A stretch of 64,000 nucleotides of DNA from Eucommia ulmoides (taxonomy: Eukaryota; Streptophyta; Magnoliopsida; Garryales; Eucommiaceae): contig CM028328.1 in assembly GCA_016647705.1 (NCBI GenBank), positions 3,993,311 through 4,057,310 on the forward strand, written 5' to 3'. Below the pieces are notes generated by a model, which was given only the letters and a program-made list of their open reading frames with translations, was not told where the DNA came from and searched no databases. Both the position numbers and the translations under genes were made by a program. Of the stretch, positions 21,826-33,120 are shown piece by piece. The first letter of the stretch is position 1. Each line of letters begins with the position of its first letter.

Positions 21826-22893
21826 GTTGTGTGTTTGTAAGGCTTCTAGTAAGTGTTTCATTGCACCATCGTAATTAAGAATCCCCATGAACCAAAATTC
21901 ATGGCTACCAACTGATATAGTTAATTAAGGTTTGTTCATGCTTCGGTTCCTGCTCGGTTTGTTGCTCTGTGTGACCTTCAAGCTCTGTTTGATTTTTGTT
22001 CCTACTTCAGTTTGGTTCCTGATTCTCTATATTGTTCTGTGTATTGTTTATTTGTTTCAATTCTGTTCTTGTTTCTGTTTATAATGTTTATATGATCTGT
22101 TTCATTCAATTTCTATTCATGGCTTCATGCATTTGTTTATTGGTCAGTTTATTCTTTATTGATTAAAGATAATCATTTGATAATGTTAGATGATTGATTT
22201 CTTTAGTTAAATGGTTGGTCTGTTCATGGCTTCATGGCTTCATGCATCTCTTTATTGGAGCTTATTTCATCATATTAGATGGTTGATTTCTTTAGTTAAA
22301 TTTTTCTTCATTTATACTATCCATGACACTAGTATGGCAGTCGATTCTTGGCTGTTAGGATGATTGATAATGGAATTGTAGATTTCAGCAACTTTTGGAA
22401 AAAAAAAAAAAAACCAACAACTTTAAAAAAAAAACAGCAACTTTTAAAAAATCTTTTTTTTTTTCCCCGAAAAGAAACAGCTATTTATGCTTTTTTTGGA
22501 AAACTTTTTCCATATCAGCGACGGATGAACATTTTTCAGCTCGAGCATTTTTTCTATGTTCTGTTTTTTCAAATAATCTGTTCAGTTTTTTGTGCTTTTG
22601 TTCCCAGGAAAATTGGATAAAATATATGGGAATATTTATAATGAAATTATTGATCAAAGTTCATTCCTATATTTTCTACTGAAATTATTTATTTTCAGTT
22701 TTTTTTTTTTTTTTTTTTAGTATCTGTTCATTTTTTCATTTAGCCTTTTTTATGTTTTTTTTTTAAATACATGTTTAGTGTTTTTTTTTCATCTATAGCC
22801 TTTTTCTATGTCGGGTATCCAAAATGTCCAAATGGGATCCGATTTCTTTTTAATTTTTTTTTTTTTTTTTTTTGTGTGTGTGCTTATAGGAAA

Positions 22894-24603
22894 ATGGATA
22901 AGAGTTAGATGAATGTCAAATATAGATTTAGCGAAGAATACATGAAGGAGGTGAAAGCCTTTATAGAATTTGCACGAACTAATGTTGTCAATAATTCAAA
23001 CAAAATATGTTGTCCTTGTCGAAAGTGTTTGAATTCTGTCTTCAAAACATTCTACGATGTGCATCGTGACATACTTATGTACGGATTTCAACTAAGTTAT
23101 AGAGAATGGATATTTCATGGTGAGAGGGCTTTTGTGACAGTTGTTGATCATACAAGCGACGATGAAATTCCCGAGACGTTGGAAGATATGCTAGGCACAA
23201 ACCATATAGATTTTAGTATGGACGATGGTGATGGTGGAGGGGAAGATCAAGACGATTTGCATGATGGTGAAAATACAACATTTAAGAGGATGCTTAGAGA
23301 ATCACAACGGGAACTATATCCCGATTGTTCTAAGTATTCGACGCTTTCATTTGTTGTAAAGTTCCTTCACATGAAGGTAATGAACAAGTGGAGTAACAAA
23401 TCCGTGAATTCATTTCTTCCCTTTTTAAAGGATGTTTTGCCTGAAGGTGAAACAATCCCTTCTTCACACTATGGGGCAAAAAGAATGTTACGAGATTTGG
23501 GAATGGGTTATTTGTCAATTCACGCTTGCAAATATGATTGTGCTTTGTTTTGGAAAGAGAATGAAAAGGATGACAATTGTCCGATATGCGGTGAGTGTAG
23601 ATGGAAGAGAAATGACAGAAAAGGTAAGAAGATTCTGCATAAAGTGCTACGCTGCTTTCCATTGAAACCGAGGTTACAAAGATTGTTTATGTCGCGAAAA
23701 ACGGCCGAAGATATGAGGTGGCATAAAGAGAAACGCGTCAATGATGGTGTTTTGAGACATCCTGCTGATACTGAAGGTTGGAAGAATTTGGATAGAAAAT
23801 TTCCTGCATTTGCCAATGATCATCGCAATGTGAGATTGGGTTTGGCTACGGATAAGTTTAATCCATTTGGCAACATGAGCAACTCTTATAGTATGTGGCC
23901 TGTCTTGCTCATCCCGTATAATTTGCCACCATGGAAGTGCATGAAAGAGCCTTATATTATGATGTCATTGTTAATTCCAGGACCAAAAGCTCTAGGAAAA
24001 TATACCGATGTGTATATGCAACCGTTAGTCAATGAATTGAAAGATCTATGGTCAAATGGGGTGCGCACCTACGATGCCTTCTGTGCAAGTAATTTCACCC
24101 TGCATGCTGCACTTCTTTGGACTATAAATGACTTTCCTGCTTATGCCAATATGTCTGGGTGGAGCACGTATGGGTTTAAGGCATGTCCTACGTGCAACGA
24201 TGAAGCTCCTTCAACAAGAATACGTTCCAAAACATGTTATATGAGGCACCGTCGTTTTTTGCCAGCAAATCATGCTTGGCGTAATAGTAAGAAATTTAAC
24301 GGACTGTCGAAGCATGATCCACGACCTAAACAAATGTCCGGGCATGATGTATTACAACAACTTTTGGAGTTAACGGGCACTTTCAAACAAGGAAAACATC
24401 CAACCAACAAGAAGAGAAAGCGTCAGGAAGATGAAAGTAATTGGACAAAGACGAGAGGGGGGATTCATAAAAAAACAAAAAAAAAAAAAACTATTTTTTT
24501 GGAATTTCAGCTGAAACAGAGACTATTTTCAGCTGAAACAGAGACCAGGGGGGGATTCATTAAAAAAAAAAAAAAAACTGTTTTTTTTTGGAATTTCAGC
24601 TGA
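22894..24603 (+). pseudogene. CACTA transposase (TNP2-like), broken
   Basis: The family protein binds transposon ends and carries out cut-and-paste transposition. The likely original start is ATG at 22894 (MDKS), followed by TAG at 22906 where the family has Trp; the frame then continues from MNVKYRFSEEYM (ATG 22909). The N-terminus is the transposase-associated domain with its Cys-rich CCPCRKCLNS motif. The tnp2 domain follows (FLHMKVMNKW, LRDLGMGYLSIHACKYDCAL, CPICGECRW, CPTCNDE). It stops near NWTK at about 24450, where the sequence turns into poly-A-rich tandem repeats. The C-terminal half with the rest of the catalytic region is gone. The element would need a transposase from elsewhere to move. 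Confidence 0.88.
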
Positions 24604-24850
24604 AACAGATAAACTGTTTTTAGGTGGTTGGGGCCTAGCTGAAACAGAGAAATTGTTTTTTGGAAGTGCTTTGTTTTCAGCTGAAACAACCTATGTTCTG
24701 ATCGATTTTCAGTTCGTGGAAGTGCTTTCAGCCTCTGTTTTTTGTGTATATACATCACTCAAGGTTCAGTAATGTACATTGCTTCTTTTTTTTTTTTCCA
24801 GCTGAAATAGCCTGTGTTCTGACTGATTTTCAGCTTGTGGAAGTGCTTAG
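24450..24850 (+). repeat. Palindromic TTTCAGCTGAAA repeat cluster downstream of the transposase break
   Basis: The perfect 12-bp palindrome TTTCAGCTGAAA or a close variant occurs about six times, often extended to CAGCTGAAACAGAGA. It is interspersed with poly-A tracts and GGGGGGATTCAT blocks. It begins exactly where the transposase reading frame loses similarity. Confidence 0.7.
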
Positions 24851-27054
24851 TTTTCCGCCTCTATTTTTTTTTGTATGTACATTACTCAAGGTTCACTTTT
24901 TATGTACATTGCTTTGTTTATTTGAACAGATAATTAAAGAAAAACTTGAGGTTGCTTTCAGATACTCAAGGTTGAGTATCTGATCAATTTTATTTTATTT
25001 TTTTAATAGTGAACAGATAATTAAAGAAGTAAAAAAATGAAAACATTAAAAAGGCTAGAGTTGATATGAGATTTTTCCATGTTTGTTAATTTGTTTGAGT
25101 TAAATTGATGCGCGAGACTTCGTGGTGAATCTTGTTTGAAGGACATAAGTAGTTCACAATGACTCAATTAATAAAATTACATTGTCCCATGTACTTTAAG
25201 TAAAACATGAGTTATTGATTTGTCTGATTTGTTTGTGATGAAGATTAATTGTCCGTATATCTGAAATTACGAAGACTATTTTTATGCAAGAGAAGATATT
25301 TGATACAAATACTTTGATATATATATATAATTGTTTTTGCAAGAATAAGATTGTTTAAATTACATCTATCTACAATTTATTTTAGTTTGGTCTTATTTAT
25401 GTTATATGAGCTAAGACATGTTTATTCATTATAGGAGTTTTATTTACATATGTTTGGAATGTATGTTGTAAAAGATTTTTGTTTTTCTTTAATTTGGATG
25501 TGATAAACAGGTATTGTTCTAAATATTTGTCCCAAATTCTAATGGTGACAAATGTATGCTTTAATTAGTGAGAAAATTATTTAAATAAAATTTGTTGCAA
25601 ATTGTTACTTTTAGCAAGAAATTTAGTTGGTCGCTAAATATGAGTTATTAGCAAGGAAATTATTCAAATAAATTTGTTACAAATTCTAACTTTTTGCGAG
25701 AAATGAATTAGTCATTAAATATGAATTATTAGCGAGGAAATCATTTAAATAAAATTGTTGCAAAATTTTACTTTTAAGGAGGAATTTACTTGGTCGCCAT
25801 ATGTAAATTAGCGAGGAAATTATTCAAATAAAATTTGTTGCAAATTATCATTTTTAGTGAGAAATTTAGTTGGTCGTTAACTATTAGCGACGAAATTATT
25901 CAAATTACTTTCGTTGCAAAAAAGTGATTTTTAGTGACCAAGTAAATCATTTAGTGAGAAAATTAGCGACAAAATATTTTCTCACTAAATACATAGTTTT
26001 TAGCGTGGAATTCAACATTCGTCGCTAAAGACTTTTGTTGACGAGGTTTCTGCAACGACCGTGGCGACGTACCTATGTCCTTGCTAAAAGGTTTTAGTGA
26101 CGAAATCGCTACTTTTAGCGACAAAATTTTTTCTTGCTAAAACCCTTTTTTTTGGTAGTGATATACCTGAACCTTCCACGGTTTACGTCCGATCGACTCA
26201 CTTCCGACATAACACTACCTTCAAACTCTCCCTAGTGCCAACAGTGGACCACACCTAGTCGCAGTACCTACACCCCAAAACTTTTATCGGTGTACTGTTT
26301 TCATAATAATAATAAAAAAAAAAACATTTCATGGATCAAGTATAAATAATAAATACCATACTTCGAAATATAAGATAATATAATCACATACCCAGTTCCA
26401 CTGCCACCAATGAAAAGAAATAATATAACGATAATACCACATTTCGCACACCACATTTGGAACCAATTCCCCTTTGTCCATAATGTAAAGAAGTAATGTA
26501 TTTAAAACACCCAATATAAATATAATAAAATCACACTCCGTACGAAAATCCAGTTTCCCTATCCCCAATTATATATATATATATTGAAAATATCCAATCT
26601 AAACATTATAAATCAATCAACTCGATTATTTTAGATCAATTAATCAAGGTATTTTAAAACAGCCAGTTCAAAATATTTTAAATCAACTCGTCTAAGTATT
26701 TTAGACCCACCAGCCCAACATCTCGTTACATGATAACATATCCCACCAGTCAACTAAAATAATATATATATCTATATGCCAATCCATTTTAGAGTAATAT
26801 ATATATATATATATATCCAACCGGTTCATCACATACGACAAAACACCACACTACCCTCCGATTAGCCATATGATCGTTTTAACCTCACGATCAGGAGTTG
26901 CAATGGTACCGTACCACCCGTAGGGCTTGCATTCCCTGATGGGTCACTCCACATCCCTTACGGGAAGAAACTCCATATCCCTTCCCTTATGGGAGGAAAA
27001 TACTATGGCATAGTCGAACCAACCATCAATTTCTACCTCAAAAACAAACAACTC

Positions 27055-27330
27055 GATCCACAATCATTTTTCACCTTTTTAGAAACCAACTAGATTCAAC
27101 ATATCATTTTCCACCCTTTTGGAAACCACACATAGATTCAACAAATCATTTTTCATCCTTTTACAAACCAACTAGATTCAACATATCATTTTCTACCGTT
27201 TTAGAAATCACATAGATTCAACAAATCATTTTCCACCCTTTTATAAACCAACTAAATTCAACATATTATTTTCTCCATTTTAGAAACCATATAGATTCAA
27301 CAAATCATTTTCCACCCTTTTAGAAACCAA
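27055..27330. repeat. Minisatellite in the gypsy LTR, unit about 40 bp, about 7 copies
   Basis: Repeated TAGATTCAACAWATCATTTT and CCACCCTTTTAGAAACCA-like blocks occur at a spacing of about 40 bp, with two alternating unit types (ACATATC and ACAAATC). Confidence 0.85.
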
Positions 27331-29029
27331 CGTAATCCACAAAACGTTTTTCCACAAACACCTAAAACCGCTTGATCCATATAAGTTGCAAATTCGTCCA
27401 TTTTTAAATAAACACAATTTTTCATAATATATACGAAAATAAAATTTGTAATTTATATAAAAGACAGTACACTCACCTGGTTATTCGCTTGCAAAACTTC
27501 CACTAACTACTCTCTACCGAGACTCCAGTGCTTGCGAACCAAATAGTGATAGGCCTAAATTAATATTTTATTTCAAATAACCTAATAATGCAAATGCAGG
27601 TCCTAAGTTTTTTAATTTTTCATTCCCCACATTTTATTATGAAAGATTATTATTCGTTAAATTTCGCTCCGTTAAAAATTACTGTACACAATTTATTCAT
27701 ATGAATGGTCTCAAAATATATTATCTTGGGTACGATAATTTGATGCTAGTAATTAATTTTAACAAAATTAGAAATCGATTGAAATTTTACCCTTTTCCGA
27801 ATTGTCGACGTTTTACTAATTTTTCTGATTCTGGCTTACCGTCAAGGCGAAGGACCCACCGCCGAGGCAAACACGCTTTTTCTCTTCTTTATTTCTCTAC
27901 TGACTTGCCACCGCCTAGGCGAATACACTCTCTTTTCTTTCTATTTTGTGTTCTGATGCTTCACCGCCTAGGCGAATGACCGCTTTCCTCATTTTGCTTC
28001 TGCTTGTGATCAGACCAGCCGTCACTCTCTCTCTTTCTTCTTTGCTTCTGATTTCGACCATCGACGACCTCACAACACACACCACCGATCAACAACCACC
28101 ACCCACGTCGACTATCAAGCTCGCCCCCATGCACGATAACACCCACACTTTATTGCGGCATACACACACTTTGCCAACGACACACACACACCCCACATGC
28201 ACGGCAGAACTCGACGGCTGCTCACACATCCATTCCCCGTCGACGACGATCAACACATATACAGATACACAACAATCACACCTACCCATACACCGATCAC
28301 CCCCACACACAAAAAAAAACACACACAACAGCAGCGGTGGCACTGAACAGAGCACACCCACACCATCACCACCTGAATTAGAGCAGCAAACATACAAACC
28401 CATACGCCTGAACACGACAGCGATGATCACGCCCTCTCACACCCACAACTTGACGGAGGAACATACTATTCCGGCGACAGCAATGGTGACATTCATACCG
28501 CCCCCTCACGCCGGCCGACCAATACCACTCCGATCCCCTATCTCTTTCTAGATTTTTCTGAATTTGTTTAAGATTTTCCAATTTTTGAGATCATGGGTTT
28601 TGCATGGATGAATTTACACGCATGAAATTAGTAGTGGATTGGTTTTTGATTTCTTCACGCCACGTCGTCCCTCTCACATTCTCTCCTATCTCCCGGCTGA
28701 TCTCACGGTACACGTACGCATATATGCATAATTTCTTTAACTCTTCATTTTAATCCATTTGATCTTTTAAGAGTTTCTTAACTTGTAATTTTACCCCTAA
28801 AATTTTTAAATGAAAAGTTAAAAGCCAATTTACCTCCCAAAGTTTGGATTGAGTGTTTCTAAATTTACAAATTGGTCCCTAAACTTTTAAATTCGAATAT
28901 CGATTGACACAATTTCACCCCGTATTTTTTTAAATACTCTAAAATACAACTAAAATGACGTACATGCTAAAATTGGGGTCTTACAACCCTTCCCTTCTAA
29001 AAGAAATTTTGTCCCGAAATTTTATTACC

Positions 29030-29251
29030 TTAATCGAACAAATGCGGGTATCTGTTCCTCATCTCGCCTTCTCGCTCCCATGTCCCCTCTTCCATTGCAT
29101 GACTGCGCCATAACACTTTGACTAATGGAATTGTTTTCGTTCGCAACACCTGGTCTTTACGGCTTAGGATTTGGACTGGCTCCTCAACGTATGTTAAATC
29201 TTCTTCCAGCTCAATTGGCTGCGAAGTCAATACATAAGAAGGGTCTAGCAC
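29030..29251 (-). pseudogene. Gypsy integrase C-terminus with chromodomain-like end
   Basis: A frame of 73 codons with LEEDLTYVEEPVQILSRKDQ, VKVLWRSHAMEEGTWERE and the terminal RNRYPHLFD. This is the usual C-terminal end of Tekay-like polyproteins; the part directly upstream is frame-shifted. Confidence 0.8.
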
Positions 29252-29588
29252 ATATTTTCAGAGTATCGACACATGGAAAACGTTGTGCAGTCAAGACAAC
29301 TCTGGCAGTAAAGCAAGTCTATAAATTATCGTGCCAATCTGATCTAAAATTTCATATGGTCCGATGTACCTTGGACTTAACTTCCCTTCCTTCCCGAACC
29401 TCATTCTGCTCTTCCACGAAGATATACGCAAAAATAAAAGATCACCTACTCCAATTTCCAACTCCCGTCTACGCTTGTTTGTATTTGTTTATTTTTTTTT
29501 CGAATCCCCCTTAATTTATCTATTGTCATTTGGGTGGTATCCGACATCAAAAATATTATATTTTCCTACCTCAGTTCAGTCTATTTGA

Positions 29589-30098
29589 CTAGAGTCTTGC
29601 ATCATTTTCATACAACGCTTTATACGGTGCCATCTTGATTTTTGAATGGTCGCTGTTATTGTAGGAGAATTCCATCAATGTCAAATGATCATCCCAGCTA
29701 CCAAAAAATTCCAAAACATATCCCTTCAACATATCTTTCAACGTCTGAATCGTACGCTCTGATTGTTCGTCCGTCTGAGGATGGAAAGCGGTGCTAAATT
29801 TCAGCTTAGTATCCAAAGTAGTTTGAAGACTTGGCCAGAATCTCGAAGTAAATCTCATGGAAATCGGTGCGCCGTACAACCTAACAATCTCATCAATATA
29901 CAGTTGGGTATACTTATCAAGATAATACGTCGTCTTTACGGCCAGAAAATGAGCAGACCTTATAAGCATATCAACGATCACCCAGATGGAATTATGCCCC
30001 TTTTGAGTACGGGGTAATCCCGAAACAAAATCTATCGTGATATACTCCCACTTCCACTCTAGAATAGGTAGAGCCTGCAATAACCCACACACAGACAA
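29589..30098 (-). pseudogene. Gypsy integrase core, second catalytic Asp region deleted
   Basis: The frame contains WKWEYITIDFVSGLPRTQKG (first catalytic Asp) and STAFHPQTDEQSERTIQTLK (catalytic Glu region). The segment between reads GAPISMRFTSRFW; family members have an SDRDP-like stretch with the second catalytic Asp before FTSRFW, and that is missing. The integrase would be inactive. Confidence 0.85.
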
Positions 30099-30244
30099 CT
30101 TCCAACCATCAAAACTTCGTCACTATCCCTGACATGATAATCAGCTCTACAACCATCTCGAATCCTCTCCAATTGAACGTCTGACTTCTGTGCTTCAATA
30201 ATACGATCAATCAATATCAGCCTCAAAGTCAAAGTCGCAAGCAA

Positions 30245-30960
30245 CGCTGCCGTCTAACCAACCGCCAATTGAACTCGCAAAGATCTCAACTCGATATACA
30301 GCTTAGTATGAACAACTTTAATGTGTGCGACCGAACCCGCCGATTTCTGACTCAACGCATCTACTACAACATTAGCCTTCCCTGGATGATAGTGGATAGT
30401 GCAATCGAAATCTTTAATCAACTATACCCAATGCCTTTACCTCAGATTTAGCTCATTTTGAGTAAACAATATTTCAAACTTTAGTGGTCGGTGTATATCT
30501 CGCAAGTCTTGCCATTACAGATAATGTTTCCAAATCTTCAAGGCAATTATAATCGTCGCCAACTCCAATTCATGCATCGGGAATGGCGCTCACATTTTTC
30601 AGTCTTCTCAAATTTAGATTTCTTGTGGGTTAATCGGGTCAACGGGGTAGTTATAACAGAGAATCCCTGCACAAATCGACGATAGTAACCTGCCAATCCT
30701 AAAAAGTTTCGAACTTCAGTCACATTTTTCGGCCTTTCCCATTGAACCACAACTTCGACTTCCTTTGGATTTACTTGAATACTATTTCCCAATATCACAT
30801 GTCTCAAAATTACAACTCGATCTAACCAAAACTCACATTTGTTGAATTTGCCATATAATTGTTTCTCTCGCAACGTCTGCAATACAATCTGGAGATACTC
30901 TGCATGCTCTTCTCTACTCTCGATCGGAATGCCGTTTTTGCCACGTCATTGTCTCTGACA
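30245..30960 (-). pseudogene. Gypsy reverse transcriptase / RNase H remnant
   Basis: The right part (30547-30910) encodes the end of the reverse transcriptase (LYGKFNKCEFWLDRV, NFLGLAGYYRRFVQGFS). The left part (30245-30540) encodes RNase H pieces (DCTIHYHPGKANVVVDALSQ). The YxDD active-site segment, expected just upstream of the SREEHAEYLQ-like stretch near 30900, is deleted. Several stops interrupt the frame. Confidence 0.8.
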
Positions 30961-31090
30961 TCCAACTGGTGATACCCTAATCAAAAATATATTTTGGAGA
31001 AACACCCTGGTCTTCTGCAGTTGGTCGAACCAATCATCAATTCTAGACGACGGGTATTTATTACAACCCATCACCTTATTCAATTGTCGG

Positions 31091-31560
31091 TCACAAATAC
31101 TCATCATCAGCATGCCTTTTTTTTTTCTCTACGAATAACACCGGATCTTCATGGAGAGAAACACCAGGTCTATATATTCGCGAGTTAATAGATCTTTCAA
31201 TTTCTTCAACTCGATAGGCGCCATATAATAAGGTGAAATTAATACAGGAGTAGTTCCTAGAAGTAACTCGATAGTGTTCACTAGCAACCTTGACAATTCT
31301 TTTGGGAATACATCGAGAAAATTCATAACCACTAGAATATCCGCCACCTAAACTTCGTTCTGACTTGTGCCAATTACATGCGTGAGGTATCCCTGACATC
31401 CCTTCTTTAACAACTTCCTGGTCTCCAGGACCAAAATTAAATTGACTGGGGTAATGATTACATTTCCAAAAATGCAAGCTCTGACTTGCCCAAAATTCAA
31501 AAAGTAATTTTCTTTTTACAACAATCCACTGTGGCATGATAACCGAATAACAAATCCATA
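31091..31560 (-). pseudogene. Gypsy protease/RT-linker remnant
   Basis: Two overlapping frames encode MNFLDVFPKELS and SPYYMAPIELKKLKDLL, the linker between protease and reverse transcriptase in Ty3/gypsy polyproteins. A frameshift separates them from the protease-side sequence to the right (MPQWIVVKRKLLF). Confidence 0.65.
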
Positions 31561-32410
31561 CCCAATATCATATCAAAATCGTGAATAATCAAGGGAAGTA
31601 GATCCACCAACAACTTCCTATCACCCATACGAAACGGGCCAAATTTACATGCACTAACTATCAACACGGACTCAAAGTTCTCAGCTACCTCCTATACATC
31701 ATTCTCTATTAATTTCGCTGTGTTTTCCCATTCCACGTTGCTTGTTAACCTAAAACGTATTTTCAATTAAATCTTTTCTAGATTAGTCTACATCTTATCT
31801 CTTCCGTTTTTACCAAATCAGGAGCAAATCAGAACTAAACATTGAATTTTTTTTACTTCCATACTACAGAACAATCATTTTCTCCTATTCCAATAATATG
31901 AACTCCCCCTTCAATAGAATTAAAAGGTTTCCTTAGTATTGCTTAGAAGGCAATTTTATACACACCTTGGATGTCGTTTAATAATCCAACTTAAGTGTGC
32001 TCTGTCACACTATCTATTGTTTTAACAACTAAAATATTAGGTACTACCGATAGTGAATCTCAATGTCAAGTAATACGAATATGATTGTTTATCAGTTATA
32101 ATCTAACATTCCCAACCACTTGCACTCCCACAATCGTGATCCACCCATTACCACTACCAACAACACCACCAAAATCACCAACTGGGAGTATCACAACTTT
32201 GTCGCACACACTAATTGCCAACAAAACAAATAACAATGCACAATACCAATGTACTATCTAATGCAATGCAATACTACTACTCACGTGTTGAACTCACCTA
32301 TCAACACCCTATTTCATGGTCCACCACTGGTTCGACACTACCTATCGACACTCTATCTCATGGTCCACCACTGGCTCGACAACTGACATGTCTACAGAAC
32401 CTATAACCTA

Positions 32411-32422
32411 GGCTCTGATACC
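32411..32422 (-). promoter_or_regulatory. Primer-binding site of the gypsy element (tRNA-iMet type)
   Basis: The minus strand reads GGTATCAGAGCC, the common complement of plant initiator tRNA-Met 3' ends. It lies 6 bases inside the 5' LTR edge (TGTGACA on the minus strand, at 32429). Confidence 0.8.
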
Positions 32423-32428
32423 TCAAAT

Positions 32429-32495
32429 TGTCACACCCCACCCTAGTAAATTTATAAAAAAATTAAAATATAAACATTTAAATATTGGAATCTGG
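32429..32495 (-). mobile_element. Remnant of the gypsy 5' LTR
   Basis: The sequence starts TGTCACACCCCACCC exactly like the 3' LTR at 20456, but diverges after about 16 bases. No LTR body follows. The LTR appears deleted or rearranged, and nuclease-gene sequence starts within about 70 bases. Confidence 0.55.
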
Positions 32496-32500
32496 TATGT

Positions 32501-32605
32501 TCAAGTCGGAGAGAGGCCATTGGTATAATCAGCGTGCAGGTGTGTCAAGAAATACGCCTGACTGCCATCCGACCACTGATCAACTGATATGAGTTCTCTC
32601 TCCAT
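32501..32605 (-). pseudogene. Exon 1 fragment of an SNM1/Apollo-like DNA-repair metallo-beta-lactamase nuclease
   Basis: ATG at 32605 opens a 34-codon frame ending in TGA at 32501. It contains ELISVDQWSDGSQAYFL followed by THLHADYT, then NGLSPT. This is the characteristic N-terminus of SNM1/Apollo/Artemis-type nucleases, where HxHxDH binds the catalytic metals. Here the last His is Tyr (HLHADY), which should impair metal binding. After LSPT the frame stops and similarity ends, next to gypsy LTR remnant sequence. The last exon of a gene of the same family lies at 62946-63650 on the same strand but upstream in transcription order, so this is a separate broken copy. Confidence 0.72.
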
Positions 32606-32920
32606 TGTCGATCGCTGTCTATCAATTTTGACCTAGAAATTGGAATTTGAGGCCTAATTGATCTTCAATGGACTGAGAGAGAATTCCATGAGGGATAGTC
32701 CATTTTTTTCGCAAAACAGCACAATCGGAAGGAAAAATTCGTGAAATGTCTTCAAAACTTTTGGCGGGTTTTTGAGGTTTGATTCTTTTGAATTTCGAGT
32801 TTTTGGGTTTATATAGCGGCTCGACGTCGAACTTAATAATTGCGGCCAAATAAAGCAAATGGCGCGGAGTCCGACTACGGACTACTTTGATCCAATTTTT
32901 ATTTGGGATAATTATCAAAA
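32606..32920 (-). promoter_or_regulatory. Promoter and 5' UTR-like region of the broken nuclease copy
   Basis: Upstream of the ATG the minus strand has a TATA-box-like CTATATAAAC (about 32806-32815). A leader of roughly 200 bases follows, with a 12-codon upstream ORF (32703-32665, ATG to TGA). GC content is higher than in the surrounding AT-rich DNA. A promoter carried with the exon indicates copying at the DNA level rather than retroposition. Confidence 0.5.
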
Positions 32921-33120
32921 GAAGCTTATTTTATAATCTAGAAAAAAATTAAAGAAAACTGTACTGCAACCATTAAAATTAAAACTATTTGCAAGTTGAT
33001 ATTAAAAAAAATATCATTTATATATATCTTATTTAAAATAAATTCAAATACATATCTATTACTATATCAACAATAACATAATAAATAGGGGATGCAAATA
33101 TTACTGTCCAGTAATAATAT

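Larger units (their letters stand above)
20611..26160 (+). mobile_element. CACTA (En/Spm) DNA transposon, 5550 bp, with ATA target duplication
   Basis: The left terminus is CACTACAAGAAAAAG and the right terminus is CTTTTTTTTGGTAGTG-like, ending GTAGTG. Both flanks carry ATA (20608-20610 and 26161-26163), the 3-bp duplication typical of the superfamily. Subterminal regions (20640-20900 and 25500-26140) are packed with TTAGCGACGAAA-like repeats, as is usual for CACTA ends. A transposase gene of TNP2 type lies inside but is broken. No TNPA/TNPD-like second gene is seen. The element sits inside the gypsy LTR and is therefore younger than it. Confidence 0.92.
20456..28985 (-). mobile_element. 3' LTR of a Ty3/gypsy chromovirus, split by a CACTA transposon
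   Basis: In plus orientation the LTR starts TGTCACACCCCACCCCGG (20456) and ends GGGGTCTTACA (28985). A polypurine tract follows, read as CCCTTCCCTTCTAAAAG on this strand. Removing the CACTA element and its 3-bp duplication leaves about 2.98 kb. Inside are a minisatellite (27055-27330), a three-fold CACCGCCKAGGCGAA-type motif (about 27850-27975) and a 201-codon Thr/Pro-rich open frame with no protein similarity I recognise. The LTR belongs to the pol remnants at 29030-31560. Confidence 0.7.
28986..32428 (-). mobile_element. Internal region of the Ty3/gypsy chromovirus (Tekay/Del-like), decayed
   Basis: Reading the minus strand from the right, the order is primer site, protease area, reverse transcriptase, RNase H, integrase, chromodomain-like end, polypurine tract. 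That order defines Ty3/gypsy. The end motif RNRYPHLFD at about 29030-29060 and the ILSRKDQVLRTKTIPLVKVL segment are typical of Tekay-type chromoviruses. Gag is essentially absent. Every domain is broken by stops, shifts or deletions, so this copy is inactive. Confidence 0.85.

Noticed and set aside
23330-23816. Antisense frames within the CACTA transposase
   Set aside because: They are shadows of the TNP2 coding sequence.
27946-28551. 201-codon Thr/Pro/His-rich open frame on the plus strand
   Set aside because: It lies wholly inside the gypsy LTR in a CACACA-rich stretch. The composition is explained by the low-complexity DNA, and no family is recognisable.
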